Part shown: in pieces, positions 1 through 8,212 of the stretch
Layout of the letters: every line of letters starts with the position of its first letter
Numbering within the stretch: position 1 is the first letter of the stretch
Assembly (NCBI GenBank): GCA_028869355.1
Contig: JAGWSK010000558.1
Location: 1-21,192 of the forward strand
Direction: 5' to 3'
Origin: Alphaproteobacteria bacterium
GTDB taxonomy: Bacteria; Pseudomonadota; Alphaproteobacteria; Micropepsales; Micropepsaceae
DNA: 21,192 nt
Made by a program: the position numbers and the translations under genes
Notes under the pieces: generated by a model
The model's input: only the letters and a program-made list of their open reading frames with translations
Told to the model about the DNA's origin: nothing
Database searches by the model: none

Positions 1-28
1 GACTTCCTGAGGAGTCCGGCCTTCGCGC

Positions 29-46
29 GCATCCACTGAGGGATGC
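29..46. other. Small inverted repeat upstream of receptor A
   Basis: GCATCC (29-34) and GGATGC (41-46) form a perfect 6-bp stem with a 6-nt loop. No T-run follows, so it is not a clear terminator. It lies in the 112 bases before receptor A, where no gene is visible. It could be part of an operator, a leader structure, or the end of an upstream transcript; the window edge prevents a decision. Confidence 0.3.
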
Positions 47-80
47 AGGGCGGGATCATCAATCATTGAGACCACACAGA

Positions 81-107
81 GTGCCGGTATTTCCGGCGCA
101 AGGGGGA
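81..107 (+). promoter_or_regulatory. Leader hairpin plus Shine-Dalgarno of receptor A
   Basis: GTGCCGG (81-87) pairs with CCGGCGC (93-99) around a 5-nt loop, with one G-T pair. The Shine-Dalgarno AGGGGGA (101-107) starts two bases after the stem, and the ATG is at 113. This is the variant copy of a hairpin found at the same place before receptors B, C and D. It would be part of the 5' UTR and could influence ribosome access; an operator is the alternative. Confidence 0.5.
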
Positions 108-112
108 AAGTT

Positions 113-3100
113 ATGCATCCAGTGACGTCCCGCTTCGCGATCCTGATGGGATCCGCATCGCTGCTGACTTTGACCAATGCCCTGACCGCACATGCCCAGG
201 AGGCTTCCCGGGCGGAGACGCTTCAGGTGACTCCGCGGCAATTTGCGCAGGTACAGGTGGCGCAGAACGTTGCCCAGGCGCAAATGGCGCAGGCGGGGCC
301 CGAGGCGGTGCCGGAACAGGTGCTCGTTACCGGATCGCTGATTCACGGCACGGCGGCGGTCGGGGTCCCTATCACAAATCTTGGCACGCAGGATTTTACC
401 CAGACGGGCGCCGTGACGATCGGTGACCTGTTCCGCACGGTCCCCGTCGCGAATGTCGCGCCGGGCCCATCCGCCACGAACTCCAACGGTCACCAGGAAC
501 GCGAAACGCGCGTCAACATCCGCGGCCTCGACCAGACCGGTCCACGCTCGTTGCTGATGATCGACGGCGTGCGTTTTCCTCCGCAGGCGGATGGTCTTTG
601 TGCGATTGACCCCTCGATCATCCCCGCTCTCGCGCTGGACCGCGTGGACATCCTCGCGGACGGCGCGTCGGCGACCTACGGATCGGACGCCATCGCGGGC
701 GTGGTCAACGTCATTCTCAAGCGCGGTTTTGATGGAGCGGTGACACTGGCACATGTGCAGGTGCCCACAGACGGTGGCGGCGTCCAATACCAGGCGTCGC
801 AACTATGGGGACGCACCTGGCAAGGCGGCGACATCACCCTGACTTATGAATGGACGGATGAAAAGGCGGTTACCGGCAATATCCATTCCAAATTCACCAC
901 CAATTTCCTTCCCTGGGGTCTCGAGGATCCGTTTGTGTCGATTGCCGCCGCCCAACCCGGCGTCGTTTCCACCGGCACACCTGTCGTTGCCAGGACCGTC
1001 ACGGTGGGTTCCAGTACCCCGGCTCCTGTACTGGTGGCCGGCACCTGCACCAATTGCTTCTCGATCCCGCGCGGTACCGGCACGAATTGGAGCGCGGCCG
1101 CGAACGCGAAGGGCCCGTCAGGCGCATCGACCATCAGTTGGGCCAGTCTGATGGGCCACCCCGGCGACAGCAATTTCATTGATCCGATGACGGAGGGTTG
1201 GGAACAGGGCGCACAGCAGAAGAACGCCTTCGTCCTGACAGTTGATCAGCAACTATTCCCGGGCGTGACGTTTTTCGGCACCGGTTTTTACAACAACCGC
1301 CGGGTTGAAGAGCGGCTGCCCTCGTTCGGCGGCGGCGGATTGGGCACCTATCTCACGACCTGGAAAGTGCCGACCATCAACCCGTACTATCCGGCGGGGG
1401 CGCCGGCCGGATTGCAGGTCTCCTACGATCTCGCGGCGGAAGTGCCGCCCAGCATTCCGGCTTGGGAAATTTCGGAACGCTACCAGTTCGGCCTCAATAT
1501 CGATCTTCCCTTCACCTGGAACGGTCAGATCTATGAATCCCGCAGCTATGAAGATGTCGGATATATCCGTCACTTCATCAGCAAGTCCGGTGTGAACGCG
1601 GCGCTCGCAGGGGCGACCAACCCCGCGACCGGTGCGCCCATTCCGTTCCTCAACGTGTTCTGCGATCCGTTCGCGTTCCAGTGCAATTCGCCGGCGACTC
1701 TCGCCTATATCGGCGCCACACAAACCCAACAGGCGCGCTGGGCAATGGAGGAGAAGGGCGCAAAGTTCGACGGGCCATTGTTCGACCTCCCGGCCGGATC
1801 GGTGAAGGCGGCGGTTGGCGGCACCTATGAGTCGGACAGTGTCATCGGTGCCAGCGGCACCACCGCCGGTGTTGCCGGAAACCCGCCCCTCAATCAGTTC
1901 ATCGCCTCGGACTCCGAACCCTACCACGTCTGGGCATTCTTCGCGCAGGTGGACGTTCCGGTGTTTGGCGACAACCTGAACTTCCCGCTGATGCGCAAGC
2001 TCGATCTGGAAGGTTCGTGGCGCTACGACAACTACGGCGGCAATCCGGTGCTGACCGGCATCACGCGAAACCCGAAACTCTCCTTCACCTGGCTTGTCGA
2101 TGAAGCGGTCGGCGCCACGATTCGGGGAAGCTGGGGAACCTCCTTCCGTTTCGCGAATGAGGGTGAATTCTCGAACATCCTCAGTCCGGTCGATCAGTCG
2201 GCCAACCTTCCGAGTTCAAGTCAAAACGCTACGGTTGCATGTATCAACGGTGCCGCCACCCCGGGCAGCACGGCCGCAGGCCTGATCGCCGGCGGCGGCG
2301 CAGCAACGGCGTGCAATACCACGCCCGGCGGCATCTCCTATGGCGGCGGACCGGAGCCGGCTCTGCGCATCTTTACCAATGCACAAGGCCAGACGGTAAC
2401 GCGCGAAGGCGGCCTCGCACTGGCGCCGGAAAAAGCCACCAACTACAGCGTAGGACTGGAGATCGCGCCGACGATCGATTTCCTCAGGGGACTCGATCTG
2501 CAGGCCACGTGGTACAGCGTCAAGATCAATGGCGTGCTGCAGGGGCAGCTTGCCGCGGCAACGACATCGGGTCTGTCCGATCCGAACCAGCGATTCCACT
2601 TCATTCTACCCAGCGACACCGGCTGCCCGGTGGCAGACAACAGCAATCCGACAGCCTGCGCACCATTCCAAAAAATGGTCCTGGCGACGATCAACGATCC
2701 CAATCAGGGCGAAGGACTGACCGCCGCTGACGCCTCAAATATCTATTGGATCAACGACTCCGCCACCGCGAATTCGGGATTCATTCACGTCAGCGGAGTG
2801 GATTTTAACGGCAGCTATGATTACGACGCAGGCGATATTGGCGCTTACAATATCGGGATTACCGGCACCTATTACCTCCACCGCTGGGTTCAACAGTCCG
2901 CAGGCGGCGCGATTTTCGACGCGCTTCACCAGAACAACCTCGCATCGGTGAATGGACTTCCACAGCAAGGCGTCGAGACGCTTCCACGATTCATTTACCG
3001 GGCCCGTCTCGGCTGGAGCGATGGGCCCTTCAGCGCAACGGTATTCTGGAACCACCAGAGCCACTTCTTCGAACAGCACACCAGCACACCACCGAACGTC

Positions 3101-3409
3101 AACATGGCGTGCACCACCTCGGGCGGCACGCTCGGCGGCGGCACATTGCCATGCGCGATCAGCAATTTCTCGTACATTCAGCCGGCCTGGGACACGATCG
3201 ACCTGTCATTCGGCTATAGCACCGGAACGATCCCGGCCAATATTTATCTGCAGAACCTGACGCTGCAGCTCACCGTGACCAACGTGATGGGAAGACATGC
3301 GGCGTTTGAGTACGGACCCAATTCCACCACCCGCAATCCGGGGGGATTCGACATCCTTCAACCGGATTACGGCCGCGTGATCGGCCTCACGCTGATCAAG
3401 AACTGGTAG
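113..3409 (+). CDS. TonB-dependent outer-membrane receptor (paralog A)
   Basis: This 1098-residue outer-membrane receptor should take up a large ligand using TonB-ExbBD energy. Residues 1-28 are a Sec signal peptide ending in AHA. Residues 29-68 are an Ala/Gln-rich linker. A TonB-box-like segment, QVLVTGSLI, lies at 69-77. The plug spans about 78-204 and includes the motifs NIRGLDQTGPRSLLMIDGVR and ATYGSDAIAGVVNVILKR. The rest is the beta-barrel, with GTSFRFANEGEF, APEKATNYSVG and a C-terminal aromatic residue (KNW). No N-terminal STN signalling domain is present, so a FecA-like sigma/anti-sigma link is unlikely. It has 11 cysteines: one in the plug and five pairs in predicted outer loops, including a CxxC at 312/315. 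It is longer than many siderophore receptors. Receptor B is its closest relative here. The substrate is unknown; the family assignment is secure. Confidence 0.96.
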   Translation: MHPVTSRFAILMGSASLLTLTNALTAHAQEASRAETLQVTPRQFAQVQVAQNVAQAQMAQAGPEAVPEQVLVTGSLIHGTAAVGVPITNLGTQDFTQTGAVTIGDLFRTVPVANVAPGPSATNSNGHQERETRVNIRGLDQTGPRSLLMIDGVRFPPQADGLCAIDPSIIPALALDRVDILADGASATYGSDAIAGVVNVILKRGFDGAVTLAHVQVPTDGGGVQYQASQLWGRTWQGGDITLTYEWTDEKAVTGNIHSKFTTNFLPWGLEDPFVSIAAAQPGVVSTGTPVVARTVTVGSSTPAPVLVAGTCTNCFSIPRGTGTNWSAAANAKGPSGASTISWASLMGHPGDSNFIDPMTEGWEQGAQQKNAFVLTVDQQLFPGVTFFGTGFYNNRRVEERLPSFGGGGLGTYLTTWKVPTINPYYPAGAPAGLQVSYDLAAEVPPSIPAWEISERYQFGLNIDLPFTWNGQIYESRSYEDVGYIRHFISKSGVNAALAGATNPATGAPIPFLNVFCDPFAFQCNSPATLAYIGATQTQQARWAMEEKGAKFDGPLFDLPAGSVKAAVGGTYESDSVIGASGTTAGVAGNPPLNQFIASDSEPYHVWAFFAQVDVPVFGDNLNFPLMRKLDLEGSWRYDNYGGNPVLTGITRNPKLSFTWLVDEAVGATIRGSWGTSFRFANEGEFSNILSPVDQSANLPSSSQNATVACINGAATPGSTAAGLIAGGGAATACNTTPGGISYGGGPEPALRIFTNAQGQTVTREGGLALAPEKATNYSVGLEIAPTIDFLRGLDLQATWYSVKINGVLQGQLAAATTSGLSDPNQRFHFILPSDTGCPVADNSNPTACAPFQKMVLATINDPNQGEGLTAADASNIYWINDSATANSGFIHVSGVDFNGSYDYDAGDIGAYNIGITGTYYLHRWVQQSAGGAIFDALHQNNLASVNGLPQQGVETLPRFIYRARLGWSDGPFSATVFWNHQSHFFEQHTSTPPNVNMACTTSGGTLGGGTLPCAISNFSYIQPAWDTIDLSFGYSTGTIPANIYLQNLTLQLTVTNVMGRHAAFEYGPNSTTRNPGGFDILQPDYGRVIGLTLIKNW

Positions 3410-3425
3410 TCAGAAACAGCGGGCT

Positions 3426-3458
3426 GGGACAGGCATACGCGAGCCGAATGCCTGTCCC
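3426..3458 (+). terminator. Terminator-like hairpin after receptor A
   Basis: GGGACAGGCAT (3426-3436) and ATGCCTGTCCC (3448-3458) form a perfect 11-bp stem with an 11-nt loop, 16 bases after the receptor A stop. No T-run follows, so it may terminate poorly or act as a 3' stabilising structure. The sequence is unrelated to the terminators after receptors C and D. Confidence 0.5.
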
Positions 3459-3474
3459 CCTGCGCTGCGGCTTC

Positions 3475-3506
3475 GGAAATGTATATTTCCAAACCTCGGC
3501 GTTTGG
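3475..3506. promoter_or_regulatory. Two adjacent dyads, possible operator before the YncE-like gene
   Basis: GGAAAT-GTAT-ATTTCC (3475-3490) is a perfect dyad in an AT-richer patch. Overlapping it by two bases, CCAAAC-CTCGGC-GTTTGG (3489-3506) is a second perfect 6-bp dyad. Both lie in the 264-base gap between receptor A and the YncE-like gene. The first has the size and symmetry of a repressor operator. No convincing -35/-10 pair was found beside it, so the function is a guess. Confidence 0.3.
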
Positions 3507-3673
3507 CTTCCGCGCCGTGAAATTTTCAAGAAAGTTCATATCATCCAAAGTGTTAGATGGACTGTGCGGAGTGTTGCGTAAAAGCCGCATCTCCCCGCTC
3601 ACCAAAGTTGCGGTAATCTGCCGATAATCGCGGTGCGTGCACACTTGGCGGACCAATTCGAGGGCCGTCGAGA

Positions 3674-4681
3674 ATGCCACGCCACCGGTTTCCGCTCGTC
3701 TGCGCATTGCTGCTGACATCATTCGGCGCCCTTGCCGCAGATGCGAATTATCGCGTGGTACAGCGCATCAAAGTGCCCGACGGCGGCTTTGATTACGCCA
3801 CCTTCGATCCCGCAACGGCGCGTGTATTGATGACGCGCACGGACTTCACCTCGGTTGTGGATGCAAAAACCGGACGCGTGTCGCAGCTCAATGCGGGCGC
3901 CGGCCATATGGCAGTTCCCGTGGCGGGCAGTTCGCTGCTCGTCATCCCGCAGCGGCCGAACAATGTGCGTATCATCGATGGTGCAACCGACAAGGTTGTG
4001 GCCGATGTTCCAGCGCCCGGCGCTCCGGATGGCGCGGCTTATGATCCGTACACGAAATATGTCTGGGTGATGGGACATGACGGCGGCATCGCCACCGCGA
4101 TCGATCCGGCGGCGAAGAAGGCCGTGGCGCAAGTGAATGTCGGGGGCACGCTGGAATTTCCGGCGAGTGATGGTGCGGGAAAAATCTATGTCAATGTGAC
4201 GTCCACGCCGGACATCGCGGTGATTGACGCGAAGACCGATATGGTCACCGCCCATTACGCGCTGAGCGGCTGCCGCGGCGCATCCGGTCTGGCATACGCG
4301 ACGCAGGCAAAACTCCTGATCTCGTCCTGCGGCAACGGGATGGCCAAAGTGATTGACGCGGCCTCGGGGCGTGAAGTTGCCTCGATTCCGATCGCGCGCG
4401 GTCCCGATGCGGTGATCTACGATCCGGTGCGGCGTCTCGCTTTCATACCCTGCGGCGGCGATGGTGTCCTGGAAGTGATCTCGGTGCCCGACGCGGGGCA
4501 TGTCATGAAAATCGAAACCGTACCGACCCAGGCGGGATCGCGCACCGGCACGCTCGATCCGCAAAACGGGCGTTTGTACCTGATGGCATCACAACCGGAT
4601 CCAACCGGCAAACCGGGCCCAGGCGGGCGCGGCATTGCCCGTGTACCCGGAACCTATGAGATTCTTGTCGTCGCGCCGTAA
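3674..4681 (+). CDS. Secreted YncE-like beta-propeller protein
   Basis: This 335-residue protein has a signal peptide (about 1-21; hydrophobic core VCALLLTSFGALA) and should be periplasmic. C10 precedes the hydrophobic core and is not in a lipobox. The mature part is built of repeated blade-like segments of about 40 residues, such as VVDAKTGRV, IIDGATDKVV, AIDPAAKKAV, VIDAKTDMV and VIDAASGREV. This 'xIDxxTxxV' periodicity is typical of YncE/YVTN seven-bladed propellers. No catalytic residues can be named. GAGGG (3660-3664) is the likely Shine-Dalgarno, 9 nt before the ATG. The gene sits between receptors A and B. In E. coli, yncE neighbours the TonB-dependent receptor gene yncD and responds to iron limitation, so a helper role beside the receptors is plausible. 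The molecular function is unknown. Confidence 0.85.
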   Translation: MPRHRFPLVCALLLTSFGALAADANYRVVQRIKVPDGGFDYATFDPATARVLMTRTDFTSVVDAKTGRVSQLNAGAGHMAVPVAGSSLLVIPQRPNNVRIIDGATDKVVADVPAPGAPDGAAYDPYTKYVWVMGHDGGIATAIDPAAKKAVAQVNVGGTLEFPASDGAGKIYVNVTSTPDIAVIDAKTDMVTAHYALSGCRGASGLAYATQAKLLISSCGNGMAKVIDAASGREVASIPIARGPDAVIYDPVRRLAFIPCGGDGVLEVISVPDAGHVMKIETVPTQAGSRTGTLDPQNGRLYLMASQPDPTGKPGPGGRGIARVPGTYEILVVAP

Positions 4682-4716
4682 CTGATGGCGCGAAGGGGAT
4701 CGGGATGAGGCATTTT

Positions 4717-4735
4717 GCGTAGCGTCGCGTAGCGT
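4717..4735. promoter_or_regulatory. 9-bp direct repeat in the receptor B leader region
   Basis: GCGTAGCGT occurs at 4717-4725 and again at 4727-4735, a period of 10 bp (one helical turn). It begins about 90 bases before the receptor B ATG. TTGCGTAG, which opens the repeat (4715-4722), also occurs 85 bases before the receptor D ATG (14792-14799). This could be a regulator site with both half-sites on one DNA face; chance duplication is possible. Confidence 0.3.
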
Positions 4736-4777
4736 TCGTATCAGCAAGTAAGGAGTTGTGTACACACCAATCACGCA

Positions 4778-4803
4778 GTGCCATTACGGCACCAAGGGGG
4801 AAA
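4778..4803 (+). promoter_or_regulatory. Leader hairpin plus Shine-Dalgarno of receptor B
   Basis: GTGCC (4778-4782), loop ATTAC, GGCAC (4788-4792), followed directly by AAGGGGGAAA (4794-4803) and the ATG at 4805. It fits the consensus GTGCCATNNCGGCAC shared with receptors C and D. AGGAGTT at 4751-4757 lies 21 bases upstream of the stem, and the same word precedes the hairpins of C and D at a similar distance. Confidence 0.55.
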
Positions 4804-4804
4804 T

Positions 4805-7800
4805 ATGAATCCGACGACTGCCCGTTTCGCCACCCTGATGGGTTCGGCATCGCTGCTGGCATTGACCAATGCATTGACGGCAAATGCGCAACAGGCTGCG
4901 CAAGCAGTTCAGGTGAGTCCGCAGCAGTTTGCGCAAGCGCAGGTGGCGCAGGCGGCACCGGAGCAAACGGCGCAGGCGGCGCCCGAAGCAGTGCCGGAAC
5001 AGGTGCTGGTCACCGGATCGCTGATTCACGGCACCGCGGCGGTTGGCGTGCCGGTCACCAATCTCGGCGTGCAGGATTTCACCCAAACCGGCGCGGTAAC
5101 GATCGCGGATCTCTTCCGCACGGTTCCGGTAGCAAACGTTGCGCCGGGTCCATCGTCGACGAATTCCGGCGGCCACCAGGAACGCGAAACCCGCGTCAAC
5201 ATCCGCGGTCTCGACCAGACCGGTCCGCGTTCATTGCTGATGGTCGATGGCGTGAGATTTCCGCCTCAGGCGGACGGTCTGTGCGCGATTGACCCCTCGA
5301 TCATTCCCGCGCTTGCCCTCGATCGGGTGGATATCCTCGCGGACGGCGCCTCGGCGACCTACGGCTCGGACGCCATCGCCGGCGTGATCAATATCGTCCT
5401 TAAGCGTGGTTTCGACGGCGCCGTGACGCTGGCGCATGTGCAGGTGCCGACGGACGGAGGAGGCGTGGAATATCAGGCGTCGCAACTGTGGGGCCGCACC
5501 TGGGACGGGGGCGACATCACCCTGACCTATGAATGGACCGATGATAAGGCGGTCACGGGAAACATTCATTCCAAATTCACCACCAATTTCCTGCCCTGGG
5601 GGCTGCAGGATCCGTTCGTCGGGTTCGGGGCATCAGTCCCCGGCACGGTATCCACCGGCGCGCCGCATGTTGTCAGCTCACTCGGTGTTGGCACCCAGGT
5701 TCCAGCGCTGGTGAACGGTACCTGCACCAATTGCTTCTCCATTCCCAAGGGCACCGGCGCCAATTGGACCGCGGCTGCTGATGCCAAGGGCCCCGGAGGC
5801 GCGTCGACCATCAGTTGGGCGGCACTGATGGGCAATGCCGGAGCGAATAACTTCGTTGATCCGCTGTCCGGCACCGGTGGTTGGGAACAGGGCGCGCAGC
5901 AGAAGAACTCCTTCGTTATGACCGTTGATCAGAGGCTGTTCCCGGGCGTGTCGTTTTTCGGCACAGGGTTTTACGCCAACCGGCGGGTTGAAGATAAGCT
6001 GCCGTCCTTCGGCGGCCAGGGATTGGGAACTTATCTGACCGACTGGAAAGTGCCGACGATCAACCCGTATTACCCGGCAGGGGCGCCGTCCGGTCTGCGC
6101 GTCGGGTATGATCTCGCCGACGAGGTGACACCCAGCATTCCGGCGTGGGAAGTCTCGGAACGCTATCAGTTCGGTCTCAATCTTGATCTGCCATTCGCCT
6201 GGAATGGCCAAATCTATGAATCGCGCAGCTTTGAAGATGTCGGATATATTCGCCATTACATCAGTACTGCTGGTGTGAACGCCGCGCTGGGCAACAACGG
6301 CGCGCAGGCGGTCAATCCTGCCACCGGGGCCCCCATTCCATTCCTGAACCTGTTCTGTGACCCGTTGGCGTTCCGGTGCAACTCGCCCACGACGCTGAAC
6401 TATATCGGCGCCACGCGCACCCAAAACGCCCGCTGGGCCATGGAAGAAAAAGGCGCAAAGTTCGATGGGCCGCTGTTCGATCTTCCGGCCGGTCAGGTGA
6501 AGGCGGCGGTTGGCGCGACTTATGAATCCGATAGTGTCTCAGGTTGCGACGGCAGCAACGCCGGCACCCCTGGAAACCTGCCCCTCGGTCAGTTCATCAC
6601 CTGTGATCCGGAACCCTACCATGTGTGGGCATATTTCGGGCAGTTGGACATTCCTGTGTTTGGCGACAACCTCAATTTCCCGCTGATGCGCAAGCTCGAT
6701 CTCGAAGGATCGTGGCGTTATGACCAGTACGGTGGCAATCCGGTGCTCACGGGCATCACGCGCAATCCGAAATTCTCGTTCACCTGGCTCGTCGATGAAT
6801 TGGTCGGCGCCACGGTGCGTGGAAGCTGGGGAACTTCCTTCCGATTCGCAAATGAAGGTGAGTTCTCGAACGTGCTCAGTCCGGTCGATAACTCGATCAA
6901 TTTTCCAACTTCGGGCACGGGCGCTAATATCCAATGCATCAACGGGGCCGCGACCGCCGGCAGTACGGCGGCGGCACTGGTTGCCGCGGGCGTCCCCTGC
7001 GGCAGCGCGCCCGGCGGCTTCTCCTATGGCGGCGGACCGGAGCCGGCACTGCGCATCTTCACCAATGCCCAGGGTCAGACGGTGACACGCGAAAACGGAC
7101 TCGCGCTGGCGCCGGAGAAAGCCACCAACTACAGCGTCGGCTTCGAACTCGCCCCGACCATTGATTTCCTCAGGGGCCTCGATCTGCAGGCGACCTGGTA
7201 CAGCGTCAAAGTCAATGGCCTGCTGTCCGGACAACTTGCCGCCGGAAACACAACGGGCCTCAACGATCCAAACCAGCGGTTCCACTTCATCGTGCCCAGC
7301 GATACCGGCTGTCCGGTGGCGGACAACAATAATCCGGCAGCCTGTGCGCCGTTCCAAAAAATGGTGCTGGCCGCGATCAACGATCCCGCCCAGGCCGACC
7401 AACTTACTCCCGCTGACGCGACGAGTGTTTATTTCATCAACGATTCCGCAACCGCCAACTCGGGCTTCCTTCACGTCACCGGAGTCGATTTCAACGGCAG
7501 TTATGACTACGATGCGGGGGATCTGGGCGCCTACAATGTCGGCATCACCGGCACCTATTATCTGCATCGCTGGCTTCAAACGTCGTCCGGCGGCAAGATC
7601 ATCGACACGCTCGATCAGAACATCGCATCTGTCGGTGGGCTTGCCCAGAACGGCGTTGAGACACTCCCGCGTATGATCTGGCGTGCCCGCGCCGGCTGGA
7701 GCGATGGCCCAGTCAGCTTCACGGTGTTCTGGAATCACCAGGGCCACTATTTCGAAACCCATACGAGCGCCCCGCCGAATGTGAATTTCCAGTGTACGAC

Positions 7801-8092
7801 TTCGGGCGGCACGCTCGGCGGCGGCTCAATGCCGTGCGCGATCAGCAATTTCTCATACATCCAGCCGGCCTTTGACACCTTCGATCTCTCGTTCGGCTAC
7901 AATACGGGCGACATGCCGGCGAACGATTACCTGAAGCGGATCACGCTTCAGCTCACCGTGAACAACCTGATGGGAATGCATGCTCCGTTTGAGTACGGAC
8001 CCAATGCGTCAACCCGCAATCCCTCGGGCTTCAGCCTCCTCGCGCCGGATTACGGGCGCGTGATCGGATTGACGCTGGTCAAAAACTGGTAA
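4805..8092 (+). CDS. TonB-dependent outer-membrane receptor (paralog B)
   Basis: This is a 1095-residue receptor. I chose the ATG at 4805 because the peptide then starts MNPTTARFATLMGS, like C and D, with a strong Shine-Dalgarno. The in-frame GTG at 4778 lies inside the leader hairpin. Signal peptide 1-28, Ala/Gln linker 29-65, TonB-box region 66-74, plug to about 200, then barrel ending in LTLVKNW. It is closest to receptor A; both share SKFTTNFLPWGL and CAPFQKMVLA. It carries 13 cysteines: the 11 shared by all four paralogs, plus an extra pair at about 581 and 600 in a loop where A, C and D have none. It follows the YncE-like gene by 123 bases. The substrate is unknown. Confidence 0.95.
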   Translation: MNPTTARFATLMGSASLLALTNALTANAQQAAQAVQVSPQQFAQAQVAQAAPEQTAQAAPEAVPEQVLVTGSLIHGTAAVGVPVTNLGVQDFTQTGAVTIADLFRTVPVANVAPGPSSTNSGGHQERETRVNIRGLDQTGPRSLLMVDGVRFPPQADGLCAIDPSIIPALALDRVDILADGASATYGSDAIAGVINIVLKRGFDGAVTLAHVQVPTDGGGVEYQASQLWGRTWDGGDITLTYEWTDDKAVTGNIHSKFTTNFLPWGLQDPFVGFGASVPGTVSTGAPHVVSSLGVGTQVPALVNGTCTNCFSIPKGTGANWTAAADAKGPGGASTISWAALMGNAGANNFVDPLSGTGGWEQGAQQKNSFVMTVDQRLFPGVSFFGTGFYANRRVEDKLPSFGGQGLGTYLTDWKVPTINPYYPAGAPSGLRVGYDLADEVTPSIPAWEVSERYQFGLNLDLPFAWNGQIYESRSFEDVGYIRHYISTAGVNAALGNNGAQAVNPATGAPIPFLNLFCDPLAFRCNSPTTLNYIGATRTQNARWAMEEKGAKFDGPLFDLPAGQVKAAVGATYESDSVSGCDGSNAGTPGNLPLGQFITCDPEPYHVWAYFGQLDIPVFGDNLNFPLMRKLDLEGSWRYDQYGGNPVLTGITRNPKFSFTWLVDELVGATVRGSWGTSFRFANEGEFSNVLSPVDNSINFPTSGTGANIQCINGAATAGSTAAALVAAGVPCGSAPGGFSYGGGPEPALRIFTNAQGQTVTRENGLALAPEKATNYSVGFELAPTIDFLRGLDLQATWYSVKVNGLLSGQLAAGNTTGLNDPNQRFHFIVPSDTGCPVADNNNPAACAPFQKMVLAAINDPAQADQLTPADATSVYFINDSATANSGFLHVTGVDFNGSYDYDAGDLGAYNVGITGTYYLHRWLQTSSGGKIIDTLDQNIASVGGLAQNGVETLPRMIWRARAGWSDGPVSFTVFWNHQGHYFETHTSAPPNVNFQCTTSGGTLGGGSMPCAISNFSYIQPAFDTFDLSFGYNTGDMPANDYLKRITLQLTVNNLMGMHAPFEYGPNASTRNPSGFSLLAPDYGRVIGLTLVKNW

Positions 8093-8102
8093 CGCACGAA
8101 GG

Positions 8103-8137
8103 CAATCCGTCCGGCAGACAACCTGCCGGACGGATTG
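8103..8137 (+). terminator. Long hairpin after receptor B (first of two)
   Basis: CAATCCGTCCGGCAG (8103-8117) and CTGCCGGACGGATTG (8123-8137) form a perfect 15-bp stem with a 5-nt loop, starting 11 bases after the stop. No T-run follows directly. With the next hairpin it forms a double 3' structure and may protect the mRNA end. Confidence 0.6.
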
Positions 8138-8141
8138 GCGC

Positions 8142-8171
8142 AAAGCCGCCCGCCCTGGGCGGCTTTTTTTT
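8142..8171 (+). terminator. Rho-independent terminator of receptor B
   Basis: AAAGCCGCC (8142-8150) pairs with GGCGGCTTT (8158-8166) and leads into eight T residues (8164-8171). This is a classic intrinsic terminator. It separates receptor B from the convergent TPR-oxygenase gene, whose stop is at 8213. Confidence 0.9.
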
Positions 8172-8212
8172 CAAGGATACCGGCGGCGCGATAGCCCGAT
8201 GCGCGCGGGGAA

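Noticed and set aside
113..400. FecA-like N-terminal signalling (STN) domain in the receptors
   Set aside because: Only an Ala/Gln-rich linker lies between the signal peptide and TonB box, and no sigma/anti-sigma pair is present in the window.
4778..4804. Upstream GTG start for receptor B
   Set aside because: It begins inside the conserved leader hairpin and adds nine residues not seen in the paralogs. The ATG at 4805 has a strong Shine-Dalgarno.
4758..4808. Possible 16-residue leader peptide overlapping the receptor B start (GTG to TGA)
   Set aside because: The GTG is only two bases from AGGAG. C has no matching ORF, and D has only a different six-residue one, so it is not conserved.
6539..7762. 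Long antisense open frame (407 codons) opposite receptor B
   Set aside because: It lies wholly within receptor B in GC-rich DNA where third-position bias opens antisense frames. Similar frames appear opposite every receptor. No family motif is seen.
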